64,000 bases of DNA from Halogeometricum sp. S1BR25-6 (GCF_031624495.1 NZ_JAMQOP010000001.1:1798001-1862000), one strand, 5' to 3'; numbered from the stretch's first letter, positions 51,093-61,581 are shown. Notes: generated from the letters alone by a model not told the origin. Made by a program: numbers and translations.

Positions 51093-52186
51093 CTCGGCGT
51101 CGCGTCGCCGCGGTCGGACGGGTTGCGGTCGTCCCCCGCGTCCAGCGGGTCCTCCAGGTCGCCCATCACGGCCTCCAGCGCGTCCGTCGCGGTGATGAGT
51201 CCGATGGCGTCGCCGTCGGCGAACACGACAGCGAGTTCCTGTCGCTCCGCCTGGAAGCGGTCTATCGCGTCGCTGACGGTCGTCTCCGCCGATATCGTCA
51301 TCGGGGGAGCGGCGATTTCGGCGAACGTCACGTCGCCGGACCGCAGGTCGTCGATGCGGTCGACGACGCTGGGAACGTAGACGACGCCCTCGACCGATTC
51401 GAGGCCGCCGTCGACGAGCGGATACCGGGTGTGCGGCGTATCGGAGACGCGACGGAGGTTCTCCTCGGGCGAGGCGTCCATCGAGAGGTAGACGGCGTCC
51501 GAAGCGTCGACCATCACGTCTCTGATCTGAATCTCCCCCGCCTCCAAGGCGTTCAGCACCTCCTCGTGTCGCTCGCCGGATATCTCGCCGCGGTCCAGGA
51601 GCGAACTCATCCGGTTGTGGAGTTGCGCGCGCGTCTCGATGACGTCCTCTTCGGTTTCGAGCCACGCGCCCGTCATCTCGATGCCGAACAGTTTGAGCGT
51701 CCACTTCGCCACCGCGTCGCCCAGCGTGATGAGCGGCGAGATGACGACGTAGAACCAGTACAGCGGGGCCGCGCCGTACCGACACACCGTCCGGGAGCGC
51801 TCGACGCCGAGGTACGTCGGCGCCTGCTCTCCGTGGGTGAGGTGGACGAGGTTGATGATACCGTACGCGAGTATCGCGCCCGCGCCGACCGTGGCGAGCA
51901 CCGTACCGCCGAACAGCGGTTCGAACAGGGCCGCCAGCGCGGGTTCCGCGACGATACCGACCGCGATACTCGACGCGGTGATGCCGACCTGACAGGTGGT
52001 CAAGTAGAGTTCGAGGTCCTGCGTCATCGACCACGCGCGTTCGAGTCGCGAGTCGTCGCCGACGAACTCGTCCTCGGTGAACTGCCGGGCGCGCGTCAGC
52101 GCGAACTCGATAGCGACGAAGAAGCCGTTCGTGAGGATGAGCGCGACGCCCGCGAGAAGACGAAGACTGATGACTGTTGCGTTCAT
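51089..52186 (-). CDS. CNNM-type membrane protein with CBS domains
   Basis: 365 aa, ATG 52186. An N-terminal DUF21/CNNM membrane domain (residues 1-170; NGFFVAIEFALTRARQFTED, TCQVGITASSIAVGIVAEP) is followed by paired CBS domains (about 215-340). This family is related to CNNM/CorB-type Mg2+ exporters and hemolysin-C annotation. The extra C-terminal CorC_HlyC domain seen in many members is absent, so the protein ends shortly after CBS. Regulation by adenosyl nucleotides is expected through CBS. Confidence 0.9.
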   Translation of the reverse strand: MNATVISLRLLAGVALILTNGFFVAIEFALTRARQFTEDEFVGDDSRLERAWSMTQDLELYLTTCQVGITASSIAVGIVAEPALAALFEPLFGGTVLATVGAGAILAYGIINLVHLTHGEQAPTYLGVERSRTVCRYGAAPLYWFYVVISPLITLGDAVAKWTLKLFGIEMTGAWLETEEDVIETRAQLHNRMSSLLDRGEISGERHEEVLNALEAGEIQIRDVMVDASDAVYLSMDASPEENLRRVSDTPHTRYPLVDGGLESVEGVVYVPSVVDRIDDLRSGDVTFAEIAAPPMTISAETTVSDAIDRFQAERQELAVVFADGDAIGLITATDALEAVMGDLEDPLDAGDDRNPSDRGDATPS

Positions 52187-52328
52187 CTGGTAGTGGCTCT
52201 CCGTTCCTGCCGCAGCAGTTAGAACCCATCGGCCGTCGGATACGATATATAATTTCAGGACGGGTCGGGAGAAAACTACCCGCCTTACTGCGGTTCCGTC
52301 ATCTCGTGGGTCACGGCGCGCGGGCCGC

Positions 52329-53819
52329 TCAGTTTCGGATGTGCTCGTCGGTGAGGCTGGCGAGGCGGTTCGCCGCGTCGGCGTCGAACCCTTCCCTGGT
52401 GCAGCGCCAGCGCCAGTTGCCCTGAGCGGTGCCAGGGAGGTTGAAGCGCGCCTCCGAGCCGAGTCCGAGGACGTCCTGTATCGTCGTGAACGCGATGACG
52501 GCGTTCGACCGCCAGACGGCGTCGATGACCGACCAGTGTATCTCGGAGCCGTCGGCCCCGACGTTGTAGTGGAGGCAGTCCTTCTGGCGGTCCGGCAGGT
52601 CGCGGTAGTAGCCGACGAACGTGTTCGTGTCGTGCGTCGAGGTGTAGCCGACGCTGTTGTCGGGGAAGTGCATCGGCTGGTACATATCGCCCTGTTGGCA
52701 CCAGTCGGCGTACTGGGGGACGCGCATGCCGGGGAAGCCGAACCGGTCGCGCAGGTCCACCATACTCTGGTCGATGAAGCCGAGGTCCTCGACGATGAAC
52801 GGCAGGTCGCCGAACCGCGCTTCGGCGGCCTCGAAGAAGTCGGCGCCGGGTCCCTGCCGCCACTCGCCCTCCGCGGGGGAGTGGGCGTCGGCCGGGATGG
52901 CCCAGTACTCGTCGAAGCCTTTGAAGTGGTCGATGCGGGTCACGTCGACGAGTTCGAACAGTCTGTCGAGTCGGTCCATCCACCAGTCGTAGCCGTTCTC
53001 ACAGAGGTACTCCCAGTCGTAGAGAGGGTTGCCCCAGCGCTGGCCGTCGTCGCCGGGGTTCGGCGGGACGCCCGCGACGGCGGCGGGTTCGTTCTCCTCG
53101 GTCAGGTCGAACGCCTCTGGGGAGGCCCACACGTCGGCGCTGTCGAGGGCGACGTAGATGGGCAGGTCGCCCACCAGTTCGACGCCCTGCTCGTTCGCGT
53201 ACTCCTTCAGGTCGCGCCACTGCCGGTCGAAGACGAACTGGACGAACTCGCGGTACGCGACTTCGTCGGCGAGGTCCTCGCGGTGTCGTTCGAGGGCCCC
53301 CTCGTCGTGCGTGCGTATCTCCTGCGGCCACTCGATCCACGCGCCGTCGTAGCGCGTCCGCAGCGCCATGAACAGCGCGTAGCCGTCGAGCCAGGCGGAC
53401 TCGCGTTCGCGGAACGCCTCGAACGCCTCGCGGTCCTCGTCGGTCGCCTCGGACTCGAAGCGGTCGTGCGCCGTCCGGAGCATCTCGGTCTTGTACTCGC
53501 GGACGCGGTCGTACTCCACGTCGTGCGGCGAAAAGTCGGGAACGGGTTCGAGGTCGTCGTCGGTGAGGTAGCCGTCCGCTCGGAGTCGGCGGAGGTCGAC
53601 GAGCAGCGGGTTGCCGGCGAACGCCGAGTACGACTGGTACGGCGAGTCACCGTGAATCGACGCCGTCGGCCCGAGCGGACAGAACTGCCACAGCGACTGC
53701 TCCGCCGACGCGAGCCAGTCGACGAACGCGCGGGCGCCGTCGCCGAGGTCGCCGATGCCGTGCGCACCCGGCAGCGACGTGACGTGCATGAAGACGCCCG
53801 ACTGTCGGTCGAATCTCAT
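52329..53819 (-). CDS. malQ: 4-alpha-glucanotransferase, GH77
   Basis: 496 aa, ATG 53819. Amylomaltase that moves glucan chains between maltodextrins. GH77 signatures: RQSGVFMHVTSLPGAHGIGD and GPTASIHGDSPYQSYSAFAG at the start, VTRIDHFKGFDEYW with the nucleophile Asp (about 290), FIVEDLGFI with the acid/base Glu (about 340), and TSTHDTNTFVGYY with the stabiliser Asp. Length matches the common bacterial-type enzyme. No other glycogen genes adjoin it. Confidence 0.94.
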   Translation of the reverse strand: MRFDRQSGVFMHVTSLPGAHGIGDLGDGARAFVDWLASAEQSLWQFCPLGPTASIHGDSPYQSYSAFAGNPLLVDLRRLRADGYLTDDDLEPVPDFSPHDVEYDRVREYKTEMLRTAHDRFESEATDEDREAFEAFRERESAWLDGYALFMALRTRYDGAWIEWPQEIRTHDEGALERHREDLADEVAYREFVQFVFDRQWRDLKEYANEQGVELVGDLPIYVALDSADVWASPEAFDLTEENEPAAVAGVPPNPGDDGQRWGNPLYDWEYLCENGYDWWMDRLDRLFELVDVTRIDHFKGFDEYWAIPADAHSPAEGEWRQGPGADFFEAAEARFGDLPFIVEDLGFIDQSMVDLRDRFGFPGMRVPQYADWCQQGDMYQPMHFPDNSVGYTSTHDTNTFVGYYRDLPDRQKDCLHYNVGADGSEIHWSVIDAVWRSNAVIAFTTIQDVLGLGSEARFNLPGTAQGNWRWRCTREGFDADAANRLASLTDEHIRN

Positions 53820-53913
53820 AGTTTCCCTGTCCGAGTCCGGGGAGATAAGCGTGTGGCTGTCGAGACGAGGAGCGGCCTCCGACGGGTTCGGAGGGGGCCG
53901 TCGTCGTCTCCGG

Positions 53914-54831
53914 TCACAGCCGAAAGCGCGCGACGACCGGCAGGTGATCCGAGCGATAGCCCTCCTCCCGGATTCCGAGCGTCCGGTAGCCGAGCACGTC
54001 CGCTTCGCGGGGGGCGAACGCGTAATCGACGCGGTCCTCTAAGGTCTCCGAGAAGGAGTGGTACGTTCCCTGGGGACCGGATACCGACTCGGCGTCCGCC
54101 GCCCGTCGGCCGTCGACGAGCGGACTCGGGTGGCTCTCCGAGTTCCCCGTGAGGCGGCCGTAGGCTGGGGACTCCGGGGCGGCGTTGAGGTCGCCCGTCA
54201 GAATAATCGACTCGCCGCTCTCCGAGCGTTCGACCGCCCGCTGTCGGATGAGTTCCGCCGACCGGAGGCGCGTCTCCTCGTCGGCCCACGAGAAGTGGGT
54301 GTTGCAGAACCAGAGGTCGGTCCCCGTCTCCCTGTCGGTGAGGCTCACCCACGTCGAGATGCGGCGGTTGCCGGCGCCCCACCCGGCGCTCGGTTCGCCG
54401 GGAGTCGACGAGAGCCAGAAGTCTCCCCGGCCACGCGCCTCGAAGCGGTCCGCCGACCAGACGACGGGGACCGCCTCGCTCTCGTCGCCGCCCTCGCGGC
54501 CGCGGCCGTACCACTCGTAGCCGTCGAGCGCCGCCTGCAGGTCGCTCCGCTGTTCCGGCATGACCTCTTGGAGGCCGAGCAGTTCGGCGTCGACGCGTTC
54601 GATGGCCTCGACGACGCGGGGGAGCCGGGACTCCCACGGGAACTCGGCGTCGGAGGTTTCGTGCAGGACGTTGAACGAACAGGCCGCGAACGTCGCGTCG
54701 CCGGACGGCCCGCCGGTTCCGAGCGGGTCGAAGCCGAGACGCTCCCCGACCAGCGCTCCGCCCCCGACCGCACCTGCGGCGACGGCGGCGCCGGAGAGCG
54801 CTTCGCGTCGTGACAACGAACGAATATCCAT
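53914..54831 (-). CDS. Tat-exported endonuclease/exonuclease/phosphatase-fold hydrolase
   Basis: 305 aa, ATG 54831. Twin-arginine leader SLSRREALSGAAVAAGAVGG. The EEP core is complete: CSFNVLHE, ELLGLQEVMPEQ (metal Glu), NTHFSWADEE, LTGDLNAAPESPAYG (GDxN motif) and final YRSDHLPVVARF (SDHxP). Could hydrolyse nucleic acids, phospholipids or sugar phosphates outside the cell. As a Tat substrate it fits the export pattern of haloarchaea. Confidence 0.9.
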   Translation of the reverse strand: MDIRSLSRREALSGAAVAAGAVGGGALVGERLGFDPLGTGGPSGDATFAACSFNVLHETSDAEFPWESRLPRVVEAIERVDAELLGLQEVMPEQRSDLQAALDGYEWYGRGREGGDESEAVPVVWSADRFEARGRGDFWLSSTPGEPSAGWGAGNRRISTWVSLTDRETGTDLWFCNTHFSWADEETRLRSAELIRQRAVERSESGESIILTGDLNAAPESPAYGRLTGNSESHPSPLVDGRRAADAESVSGPQGTYHSFSETLEDRVDYAFAPREADVLGYRTLGIREEGYRSDHLPVVARFRL

Positions 54832-55009
54832 TCAGGTGCGTGTGTGCGGCGGTGCAAAGGTATTTCGTTGTCTCCTGAACTCGCGCTTTTCGGGAGTCGG
54901 TCGCTCCCGCGGGACGCGCGCCGGAGGCGGCGTCGCGGACCGGTCGCAGCGGCGACCGTCCTCGACGGCCAGCGCGCCCGTGCGACCCCGTAGCGCCCTT
55001 CAAAAACAC

Positions 55010-55014
55010 TTATT
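55010..55014 (+). promoter_or_regulatory. TATA element of thrS
   Basis: TTATT in CACTTATTCG, about 27 nt before ATG 55039; the first bases of the transcript contain GTGCG and CGCAC as a short inverted repeat. Confidence 0.5.
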
Positions 55015-55038
55015 CGTGCGCTCCGATTCCGAACGCAC

Positions 55039-56964
55039 ATGAGTGAAATCGTGGTGACGCTCCCCGACGGCTCGGAGCTGTCCGTCGAGGAGGGTGCGAC
55101 GGTCGCGGACGTCGCCTACGAAATCGGGCCGGGGCTCGGAAAGGACACGGTCGCGGGCGTCGTCGACGGCGAACTGGTCGACAAGGCCGCCCCCGTCTAC
55201 GACGGCGCGCAGGTCGTCATCGTCACCGACCAGAGCGACGAGTACCTCCGCGTCCTCCGGCACACGGCCGCGCACGTCTTCGCGCAGGCGCTCCAGCGTC
55301 TGCACCCCGAGGCGAAACTCGCCATCGGGCCGCCGACGGACGAGGGCTTCTACTACGACGTGACGGACGTCGACCTCGACGCCGACGACCTCGAAGCGAT
55401 CGAGGCCGAGATGGAGGAGATTATAGACGAGGACCTTCCCGTCGAGCGCGAACTCCGCTCGCGCGAGGAGGCGCTGGAACTGTACGAGGACAACCCGTAC
55501 AAACGCGACATCCTGGAGAACGAGGCCGCCGGCGACGACGAACTCTCCTTCTACGTGCAGGGCGACTTCGAGGACCTCTGTAAGGGCCCGCACGTCGAGT
55601 CGACGGGGGAAATCGGCGCGGTGCAGCTTCTGAACATCTCGTCGGCGTACTGGCGCGGCGACGAGGACAACGAGACGCTGACGCGCGTGTACGGGACGGC
55701 GTTCGAGTCCGAGAAGGACCTGACCGAGTACATGGAACTGCGCGCGGAGGCCGAAGAGCGCGACCACCGCAAACTGGGCCAGGAGATGGACCTCTTCTCC
55801 ATCCCCGAGGTGACGGGGCCGGGCCTGCCCCTCTACCACCCGAACGGGAAGAAGATACTCGACGAACTGTCGGGCTTCGCGGAGTCGCTGAACATCGACG
55901 CCGGCTACGACCCCGTCGAGACGCCGCACCTCTTCCGGACGGAGTTGTGGAAGCAGTCGGGCCACTACGACAACTACGTCGACGACATGTTCCTCCTCGA
56001 CGTGAACGACGAGGAGTACGGATTAAAGCCGATGAACTGCCCCGGCCACGCGACCATCTTCGACCAGCACTCGTGGTCGTACCGGGACCTCCCGGTCAGG
56101 TACTTCGAGGACGGGAAGGTGTACCGAAAAGAACAGCGCGGCGAACTGTCCGGCCTCTCGCGCGTCTGGTCGTTCACCATCGACGACGGCCACCTGTTCT
56201 GCCGCCCCGAGCAGATAGAGGCGGAGATTCGACAGGTGATGGACTCCATCTACGAGGTGCTGGAGACCTTTGGATTAGAGGCCCACGTCGCTCTGGCCAC
56301 GCGCCCCGAGAAGTCCGTCGGGAGCGACGAGATATGGGAGCAGTCGGAGACGCAACTCCGCTCCGTGCTCGACAACCAGAACATCGACTACGACCTCGAA
56401 CCGGGCGACGGCGCGTTCTACGGGCCGAAGATAGACTTCGCGTTCGAGGACGCCCTCGGCCGGAAGTGGGACGGGCCGACGGTGCAGGTGGACTTCAACA
56501 TGCCCGAGCGGTTCGACCTGACGTACACGGGCGAGGACAACGAGGAACACCGCCCGGTGATGATTCACCGCGCGCTGTACGGCAGTTACGAACGGTTCTT
56601 CATGGTCCTCATCGAGCACTTCGACGGGAAGTTCCCGCTGTGGCTGGCGCCCGAACAGGTCCGAATCCTCCCCATCTCCGACGACCAACTCGGCTACGCC
56701 CACCGCGTGAAGAACGAACTGGGTGACTTCCGCGTCGACGTGGAGGACCGCTCGTGGACGCTCGGGCGGAAGATACGCGAGGCGCAGGAGGACAACGTGC
56801 CGTACATGCTCGTCGTCGGCGAGAACGAGGCCGAGTCCGGCACCATCTCCGTGCGCGACCGGAAAGAGCGGGAAGAACAGGACGTGTCCGTCGAGGCGTT
56901 CCGCGAGCACCTCGACGCCGAGTACGGCGAGAAGCGCCTCGAACCCGACTTCCTCGCCGACTGA
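55039..56964 (+). CDS. thrS: Threonyl-tRNA synthetase
   Basis: 641 aa, ATG 55039. Order: TGS domain (1-60), editing domain with [11 protein letters not shown] (HxxxH) and the [10 protein letters not shown] motif near 185, class II catalytic core (about 260-530; motif 2 [20 protein letters not shown]), and the anticodon-binding domain ([20 protein letters not shown]). This is the bacterial-type ThrRS layout, with a bacterial-type editing domain rather than the DTD-like one common in other archaea; haloarchaea are known to use this form. Normal length. Confidence 0.96.
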   Translation: MSEIVVTLPDGSELSVEEGATVADVAYEIGPGLGKDTVAGVVDGELVDKAAPVYDGAQVVIVTDQSDEYLRVLRHTAAHVFAQALQRLHPEAKLAIGPPTDEGFYYDVTDVDLDADDLEAIEAEMEEIIDEDLPVERELRSREEALELYEDNPYKRDILENEAAGDDELSFYVQGDFEDLCKGPHVESTGEIGAVQLLNISSAYWRGDEDNETLTRVYGTAFESEKDLTEYMELRAEAEERDHRKLGQEMDLFSIPEVTGPGLPLYHPNGKKILDELSGFAESLNIDAGYDPVETPHLFRTELWKQSGHYDNYVDDMFLLDVNDEEYGLKPMNCPGHATIFDQHSWSYRDLPVRYFEDGKVYRKEQRGELSGLSRVWSFTIDDGHLFCRPEQIEAEIRQVMDSIYEVLETFGLEAHVALATRPEKSVGSDEIWEQSETQLRSVLDNQNIDYDLEPGDGAFYGPKIDFAFEDALGRKWDGPTVQVDFNMPERFDLTYTGEDNEEHRPVMIHRALYGSYERFFMVLIEHFDGKFPLWLAPEQVRILPISDDQLGYAHRVKNELGDFRVDVEDRSWTLGRKIREAQEDNVPYMLVVGENEAESGTISVRDRKEREEQDVSVEAFREHLDAEYGEKRLEPDFLAD

Positions 56965-56978
56965 CGCGGCCGTCCTCC

Positions 56979-56995
56979 GTTTCTCTTCTTCTTTC
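56979..56995 (+). terminator. Pyrimidine-rich terminator of thrS
   Basis: A T/C-only run with several TT and TTT clusters 15 bases after the thrS stop, in a convergent gene junction. Confidence 0.4.
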
Positions 56996-57021
56996 CCTCG
57001 CCGAGCGGACGGGCGCCCCGT

Positions 57022-58491
57022 CTACGCCGAAGGTCCGGTTGCCGCTTCGGTGGCGCCGTCTCCGTTCGCCTCGTCCGAACGCGCTTCGGCCAGACGGTCG
57101 AGTTCGTCGGTCAGGACGTTTCTGAAACCGTCGTCGCGGGCGAGGCGCGTCGCGGTGCCGACGTGGCCGCGGTCCCACACCATCACGTTCCGCCGGGGGA
57201 CGTCCCAGCGGCGGAGGAGGCTCGCCATCCCCTCGGCGGGCGCCACGTCGTCGCGGGAGCCGTAGCAGGCGAGGATTCGCTCGGGCGGCAGCGCCGGTTT
57301 CGCGGGCGGGTTCAAGAGGGGGGCGAACTCGTTCAGGTCGTCGCCGGTCCACCCCGCGGCGGTGAGGGCGTCGTCGACGCCGAGGACGGAGACGAGGCGC
57401 GACCCGGTGAGCGCCTGCGCGACGGAGCCGACGCCGGAGACGGGGGCGACGAGGTCCGGACGCATCGACGAGGGCCAGTCGCCGCAGCGACCCGCGACGT
57501 GCAGCGAGACGATGGCGCCGAGGCTCAGACCGCCGAGGGCGACGGCGGGCGCTCCCTCCGTCCGCGCCCATTCGACCAACACGCCCGCCTCCTGGGCGGC
57601 GGCGCCGTACAACTCGAAGTGGCCGACGGGCGCCCGGGCGAGGTAGGGTTCGCCCGCGTAGGCGCCGAGGGGTTCGCGCCGGCCGTGCCACGGCGCGTCC
57701 GGCAGGACGACCCGGTAGCCCTCGCGCGCGAGGGGCCGTGCGACGGCCTCCTCTTCGAGCCAGTAGGCCGACCGGTCGCCGGCGGAGCCGAGGCCGGAGA
57801 AGAAGACGAGCGTCGGCAGGTCGTCCGCCGGCGACTCGGGTTCGTACACCCGGGCGGCGGCGGTGTCGCCGACGTGCAGCGACGGCGTGTCGAACCGGAC
57901 GCGGTACTCCACCGTCTCGGGGCCGTGCACCGTCCTCGACCGCGAGACGCGCGGGAGCGACTCGCTCACCGTGGAGTCGGCGAACCCGTACAGTCGCTCC
58001 GGTTCGGCGAGTTCGTGCGCCCAGCGCTCCCGGGCGTCGCCGGGCGTCGGAATATCGAACGCGACGGGCGGAACGAGGTGGTCGCGTTCGAGGAAGCCGA
58101 ACAGGTCGTCCGGAGCGACGTGGGCGTCGTCGGCCGCCCGTCGCTCGCGTTCGCGGGCGACGCGTTCGTCCGGCGTCGTCCCCTCGTCGCCCCAGAACGC
58201 CGCCTCCCAGCGGTCGGCCGCGTCCTCGTGTCGCTCGCGGACCTCGGCGAACCGGGCCAGAGCGGTCTCGATTCGGTCGTGGAGGTGCGGCGCGGGCGGC
58301 GCGTCGGCCGCCCGGAGGAACGCCGCGGGACCGGAGCCCAGCGACACGTCGGCGGCGGCGCGGGCGCGGCGGACCGCGTACCGACGCCGGAGTCGACGCA
58401 ACGCCACCGTCTCGTACGTCTGCGTCTCGAACAGGCCCCCGAGGCGGGAGCCGAGAAGTCGGTGTCGGCGCGGGGTGTCGAGGCTGTCCAT
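57022..58491 (-). CDS. Alpha/beta-hydrolase
   Basis: 489 aa, ATG 58491. The catalytic domain is C-terminal: nucleophile elbow ALGGLSLGAIVSLH (GLSLG), a late Asp in YGSRDDVAPAEG and the His in WDRGHVGTATRL make a triad. The N-terminal 200 residues are helical and Arg/Ala-rich, of unknown role. LVFFSGLGSAGDRSAYWLEE and VVLPDAPWHGRREPLGAYAG resemble the ABHD18/DUF2048 type of lipase-like proteins. Substrate unknown. Confidence 0.87.
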   Translation of the reverse strand: MDSLDTPRRHRLLGSRLGGLFETQTYETVALRRLRRRYAVRRARAAADVSLGSGPAAFLRAADAPPAPHLHDRIETALARFAEVRERHEDAADRWEAAFWGDEGTTPDERVARERERRAADDAHVAPDDLFGFLERDHLVPPVAFDIPTPGDARERWAHELAEPERLYGFADSTVSESLPRVSRSRTVHGPETVEYRVRFDTPSLHVGDTAAARVYEPESPADDLPTLVFFSGLGSAGDRSAYWLEEEAVARPLAREGYRVVLPDAPWHGRREPLGAYAGEPYLARAPVGHFELYGAAAQEAGVLVEWARTEGAPAVALGGLSLGAIVSLHVAGRCGDWPSSMRPDLVAPVSGVGSVAQALTGSRLVSVLGVDDALTAAGWTGDDLNEFAPLLNPPAKPALPPERILACYGSRDDVAPAEGMASLLRRWDVPRRNVMVWDRGHVGTATRLARDDGFRNVLTDELDRLAEARSDEANGDGATEAATGPSA

Positions 58492-58619
58492 GCCATCCCT
58501 ACGGGGGGACGTTTCTTCACTCTAGGCCGGCGGCGTCGAAGCGGCCGGCGCCGACCCCGCGGCGTCGAAGTCGCGGCGGCCGCGCGCGTCCGTCCTCTCT
58601 CTCCATCGCTCCGGCACGC

Positions 58620-59201
58620 CTACACGCCGAAGTCGTCCGTGTCCTCGTGGAACTCGCCGTGGGCGGCCTCGCGTTCGTACACCGGTTCGCGCCGGACGAC
58701 GGCGGTCTCGCCGGATTCGAGCCCCGCGGCCCACACCTCGTCGAGGAACCAGACGGGTTCGAGCGCGCCGACGTCGACGCCGCCGGCGCGCCGCAGGTGG
58801 TCGAACGCGGCGCTCCGGGTGGTGAACAGGCGGTCGGCGCGGCGGCGGCGGAAGTCGGGCGCGACGTAGGACCGCCACGCCGTCCCGGCGACGGCGAGGT
58901 GGTCGTCGGCCCTGTCGTCGGGGTCGGCGTCGCCCCAGCGGTGCCGAAGCCAGACGCGCGCGCCGGATTCGGTCTCGGCGCACAGTTCGACCTCGCCGAG
59001 AACGATGAGGTCCTGTATCGCCCGGGGGACGTTGAGGTCGGGGAACAGCCCCCCGTAGGCGTGTTGGAACTCTTCTGTCACCTGAGCCAGCGACACCACC
59101 CCTTCGGGAAGCGAACGGAGCGTCTTCCGCAGTCGCTCGTAGGCCTCCTCCGGTGGTGCGTCCGCGCGGAACATGAGGTGAAACGAGGCGACCGACGGCA
59201 T
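58620..59201 (-). CDS. Possible winged-helix protein, uncharacterised
   Basis: 193 aa, ATG 59201 (MPSVASFHLMFRADAPPEEA). After a helical head, LSLAQVTEEF-like and NVPRAIQDLIVLGEVELCAE followed by a two-strand wing (SGARVWLRHRWGD) look like a winged-helix fold. The C-terminus is acidic and mixed. It stands between the hydrolase and the MFS transporter on the same strand, 41 nt after the latter's stop, so the three may be one unit. A regulatory role is inferred only from the fold-like pattern. Confidence 0.75.
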   Translation of the reverse strand: MPSVASFHLMFRADAPPEEAYERLRKTLRSLPEGVVSLAQVTEEFQHAYGGLFPDLNVPRAIQDLIVLGEVELCAETESGARVWLRHRWGDADPDDRADDHLAVAGTAWRSYVAPDFRRRRADRLFTTRSAAFDHLRRAGGVDVGALEPVWFLDEVWAAGLESGETAVVRREPVYEREAAHGEFHEDTDDFGV

Positions 59202-59242
59202 AAATCCGACCGGTCGGTTATCTTGAATGATAGCCGGGGCGC

Positions 59243-60523
59243 TCACCACTCGGTGAGTGCGCTCGGACCGAAGTCGTAGACGAGAACCGCGAGGAAGGCG
59301 AGCACGCCCGTCAGCGCCGTCGCGCCGCCGACGAAGAACACCCACTCCATGCCGATTTCGTACATCAGCCACCCGCCGAGGAGGGGACCAATGACGCTGC
59401 CCGGCCGCCACAGCAGTTCGCGGATGCCGAACGAGGAGGCGACGCCGCCGCTGTCGGTGCCCTCGTCGGCGAACAGCGCCATGCTGGCCGGTTCGCGAAA
59501 GCTGTCGGCGACGCCGAGCAGTCCCGACAGCCCCACGAGCGGGAGGAAGGCCGGCGAGAGCGGTCCTAGAATCGGGAACGCACCCGGCAGGTCGAGGGCG
59601 GCGCCGATGGCGGGGGAGAACGGCACCGCGAGGGCGACGAGGCCGTACGCGCCGCCGCCGACGAAGACGAACAGCGCGCGGCCGTAACGGTCCGAGAGCG
59701 TCCCCGTCCGGGGCTGAAACAGCATGTTCGTGAACTTCTCCGCGACGACGGTGAACGAGACGGCGAGGCTGGCGTACGCGAGTCCGCCCGTGGCCGCCGA
59801 GACGCCGGCGTAGATGGGCACCCACGTCCGGACGAGGGTGACGGCGACGGCGTACTGCGTGCGGAAGGTGGCGATGGTGAGGATGCGTCGGTTCAGCGCG
59901 AGGTCGGTGAACGGGAAGCCGCGAATCCGGGTGTCGTCGTCGTCGAGGAACAGCCAGCAGGTGACGGTCGCTATCGCCATGATGACGACGATGATGGCGA
60001 AGATGGGCGTGAAGCCGAAGGCGTCGTACAGCGCCCCCGCGAGGAGGCTGCCGAGGATGGAGGCGGCGAACGCCGACGCGTTCGCCTTGCCGATGTTGTT
60101 CGCGCGGGACCCGACGGCGGAGAGTTCGCCCACCAGCGCCAGCGACATCAGGCCCGCACCGGTGACGGCGACGCCCTGCAGGGCCCGGACGCCGATGAAC
60201 CCGAGACTGGAGTCGACGGGGACGAAGAGCGCGTACGCCACCGTCCCGAGGGCGAGGACGCCGACGAGCACGTCGCCCTTGTCGAAGCGGTCGCCCGCCC
60301 ACGCGAGGGGGACGACGGCGACGGTCTGCGCGCCGGTGAACCCCGCCGTGTACATCCCGACGACGAACCCCGCCCCCACCGTGAAGAGGCCGAAGACGGA
60401 GACGCTCGTGGGGTCGAGGGCGTCGATGTACTCCGAGAGGAGCGTGATGAGGGTGATGAACCCGTAGCCGCCGGCGAACCGCGTGAGGTAGAGCGCGTAG
60501 AACTGTATGTTATCCCGGTTCAC
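59243..60523 (-). CDS. MFS transporter
   Basis: 426 aa from GTG 60523 (VNRDNIQFYALYLTRFAGGY). Twelve TM helices; loop 2-3 motif WAGDRFDKGDVLVGVLALG and the second-half equivalent GTLSDRYGRALFVFVGGGAY are the major-facilitator signature A. It resembles drug/metabolite exporters of haloarchaea; the substrate cannot be predicted. Confidence 0.9.
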   Translation of the reverse strand: MNRDNIQFYALYLTRFAGGYGFITLITLLSEYIDALDPTSVSVFGLFTVGAGFVVGMYTAGFTGAQTVAVVPLAWAGDRFDKGDVLVGVLALGTVAYALFVPVDSSLGFIGVRALQGVAVTGAGLMSLALVGELSAVGSRANNIGKANASAFAASILGSLLAGALYDAFGFTPIFAIIVVIMAIATVTCWLFLDDDDTRIRGFPFTDLALNRRILTIATFRTQYAVAVTLVRTWVPIYAGVSAATGGLAYASLAVSFTVVAEKFTNMLFQPRTGTLSDRYGRALFVFVGGGAYGLVALAVPFSPAIGAALDLPGAFPILGPLSPAFLPLVGLSGLLGVADSFREPASMALFADEGTDSGGVASSFGIRELLWRPGSVIGPLLGGWLMYEIGMEWVFFVGGATALTGVLAFLAVLVYDFGPSALTEW

Positions 60524-60591
60524 GGCGGTACTGCGCGGGAGGGTCGAAAAGCGGTTTCGATTCGTAGTAAACGGTCCGGGATCGGAAGCGC

Positions 60592-61581
60592 TCAGTCTGC
60601 GTCGTAGCTTCCGTCGGTCCGCGTCGTCGTCGCAGAGCCGTTCGGAACGGCGGCGGGGGCGGAACGGCCGAACAGACGCGCTCGGAGCGTCTCGCGCGTG
60701 ACGAGGGCGAAGCCGACGAAGATGACGAGGAAGCCGGCGAGCGTCGTCGCGTCGACGACCTCGCCGAACAGCGCCCACCCGGTGACGGCGGCGGCGACGG
60801 GTTGGAGGTAGCCGACGAGGTTGATCTCGGTCGCGCCGACGCGGTCGAGGAGGGCGAAGTAGATGAGGTAGCTGACGACGCTGGAGACGAGCGTCAGGTA
60901 GCCCAGCGATGCGAGGGCGGGGAGCGTCAACTCGATGGCCGCGACGGACTCGCCGCGGGCGGCCGACACCGCGAGGAGGACGGCGGCGCCGATGAGCATC
61001 GCCCACGCCTGCATCGACTCGGTGGGGAGCGTCGTCCGGAGGGGCGCCGTGAGCACGGACCCGAGGGCGAAACTGGCGGCGCCGAGAAGGACGAGGACGA
61101 TGCCGAGCAGGTTCGACGACAGGAAGTTCGCCGGGTCGGGGTTGGCGACGACGACGACGCCGAGGACGCCGAGGAGGAAGCCGACGCCCGCGACGGCGTC
61201 GAGCGACTCGTCGAGCATCGCGGCGGCGAACACCGCCGTCAGCACCGGCGAGAGGCTGACGACGACGGCGGCGACGGGCGCGGAGACGTGCATCTGTCCG
61301 AGGTAGGCCAGCGCGTGGTAGGCCGCGATGACGAACAGACCGGCGACGCCCGCGCTGAGCCACTCCGCGCGGGTGCGCGGAACCCAGCGGTCGGTGGTGG
61401 CGACGGCGTAGGCGAGGACGACGAGGCCGGCGAGGACGTAGCGCACACCCGCGAACAGCACCGGCGGGAAGTATTCGAGTCCGGTTTCGATAGCGACGAA
61501 CGACGTACCCCAAAAGCACGCGAGGGCGAGGAAGAGGAGGGCGTTCCGGTCGGCGGTGGAGGAGGAGGTTCGGAGCGACAT
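60592..61581 (-). CDS. EamA/DMT-family transporter
   Basis: 329 aa, ATG 61581. Ten TM helices in two EamA halves (FWGTSFVAIETGLEYFPPVL opens the first; NLVGYLQPVAAAVTGWALFG lies in the second). Members export amino acids, sugars or metabolites. It is divergent from an Lrp-type regulator across a 180-bp AT-rich gap, so amino-acid efflux under Lrp control is a reasonable inference. Confidence 0.91.
   Translation of the reverse strand: MSLRTSSSTADRNALLFLALACFWGTSFVAIETGLEYFPPVLFAGVRYVLAGLVVLAYAVATTDRWVPRTRAEWLSAGVAGLFVIAAYHALAYLGQMHVSAPVAAVVVSLSPVLTAVFAAAMLDESLDAVAGVGFLLGVLGVVVVANPDPANFLSSNLLGIVLVLLGAASFALGSVLTAPLRTTLPTESMQAWAMLIGAAVLLAVSAARGESVAAIELTLPALASLGYLTLVSSVVSYLIYFALLDRVGATEINLVGYLQPVAAAVTGWALFGEVVDATTLAGFLVIFVGFALVTRETLRARLFGRSAPAAVPNGSATTTRTDGSYDAD

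Noticed and set aside
50292-52229. 645-codon minus-strand frame across 50.3-52.2 kb
   Set aside because: It is another frame of the CNNM protein and antisense to the DJ-1/PfpI gene, with typical Arg/Gly-rich shadow composition.
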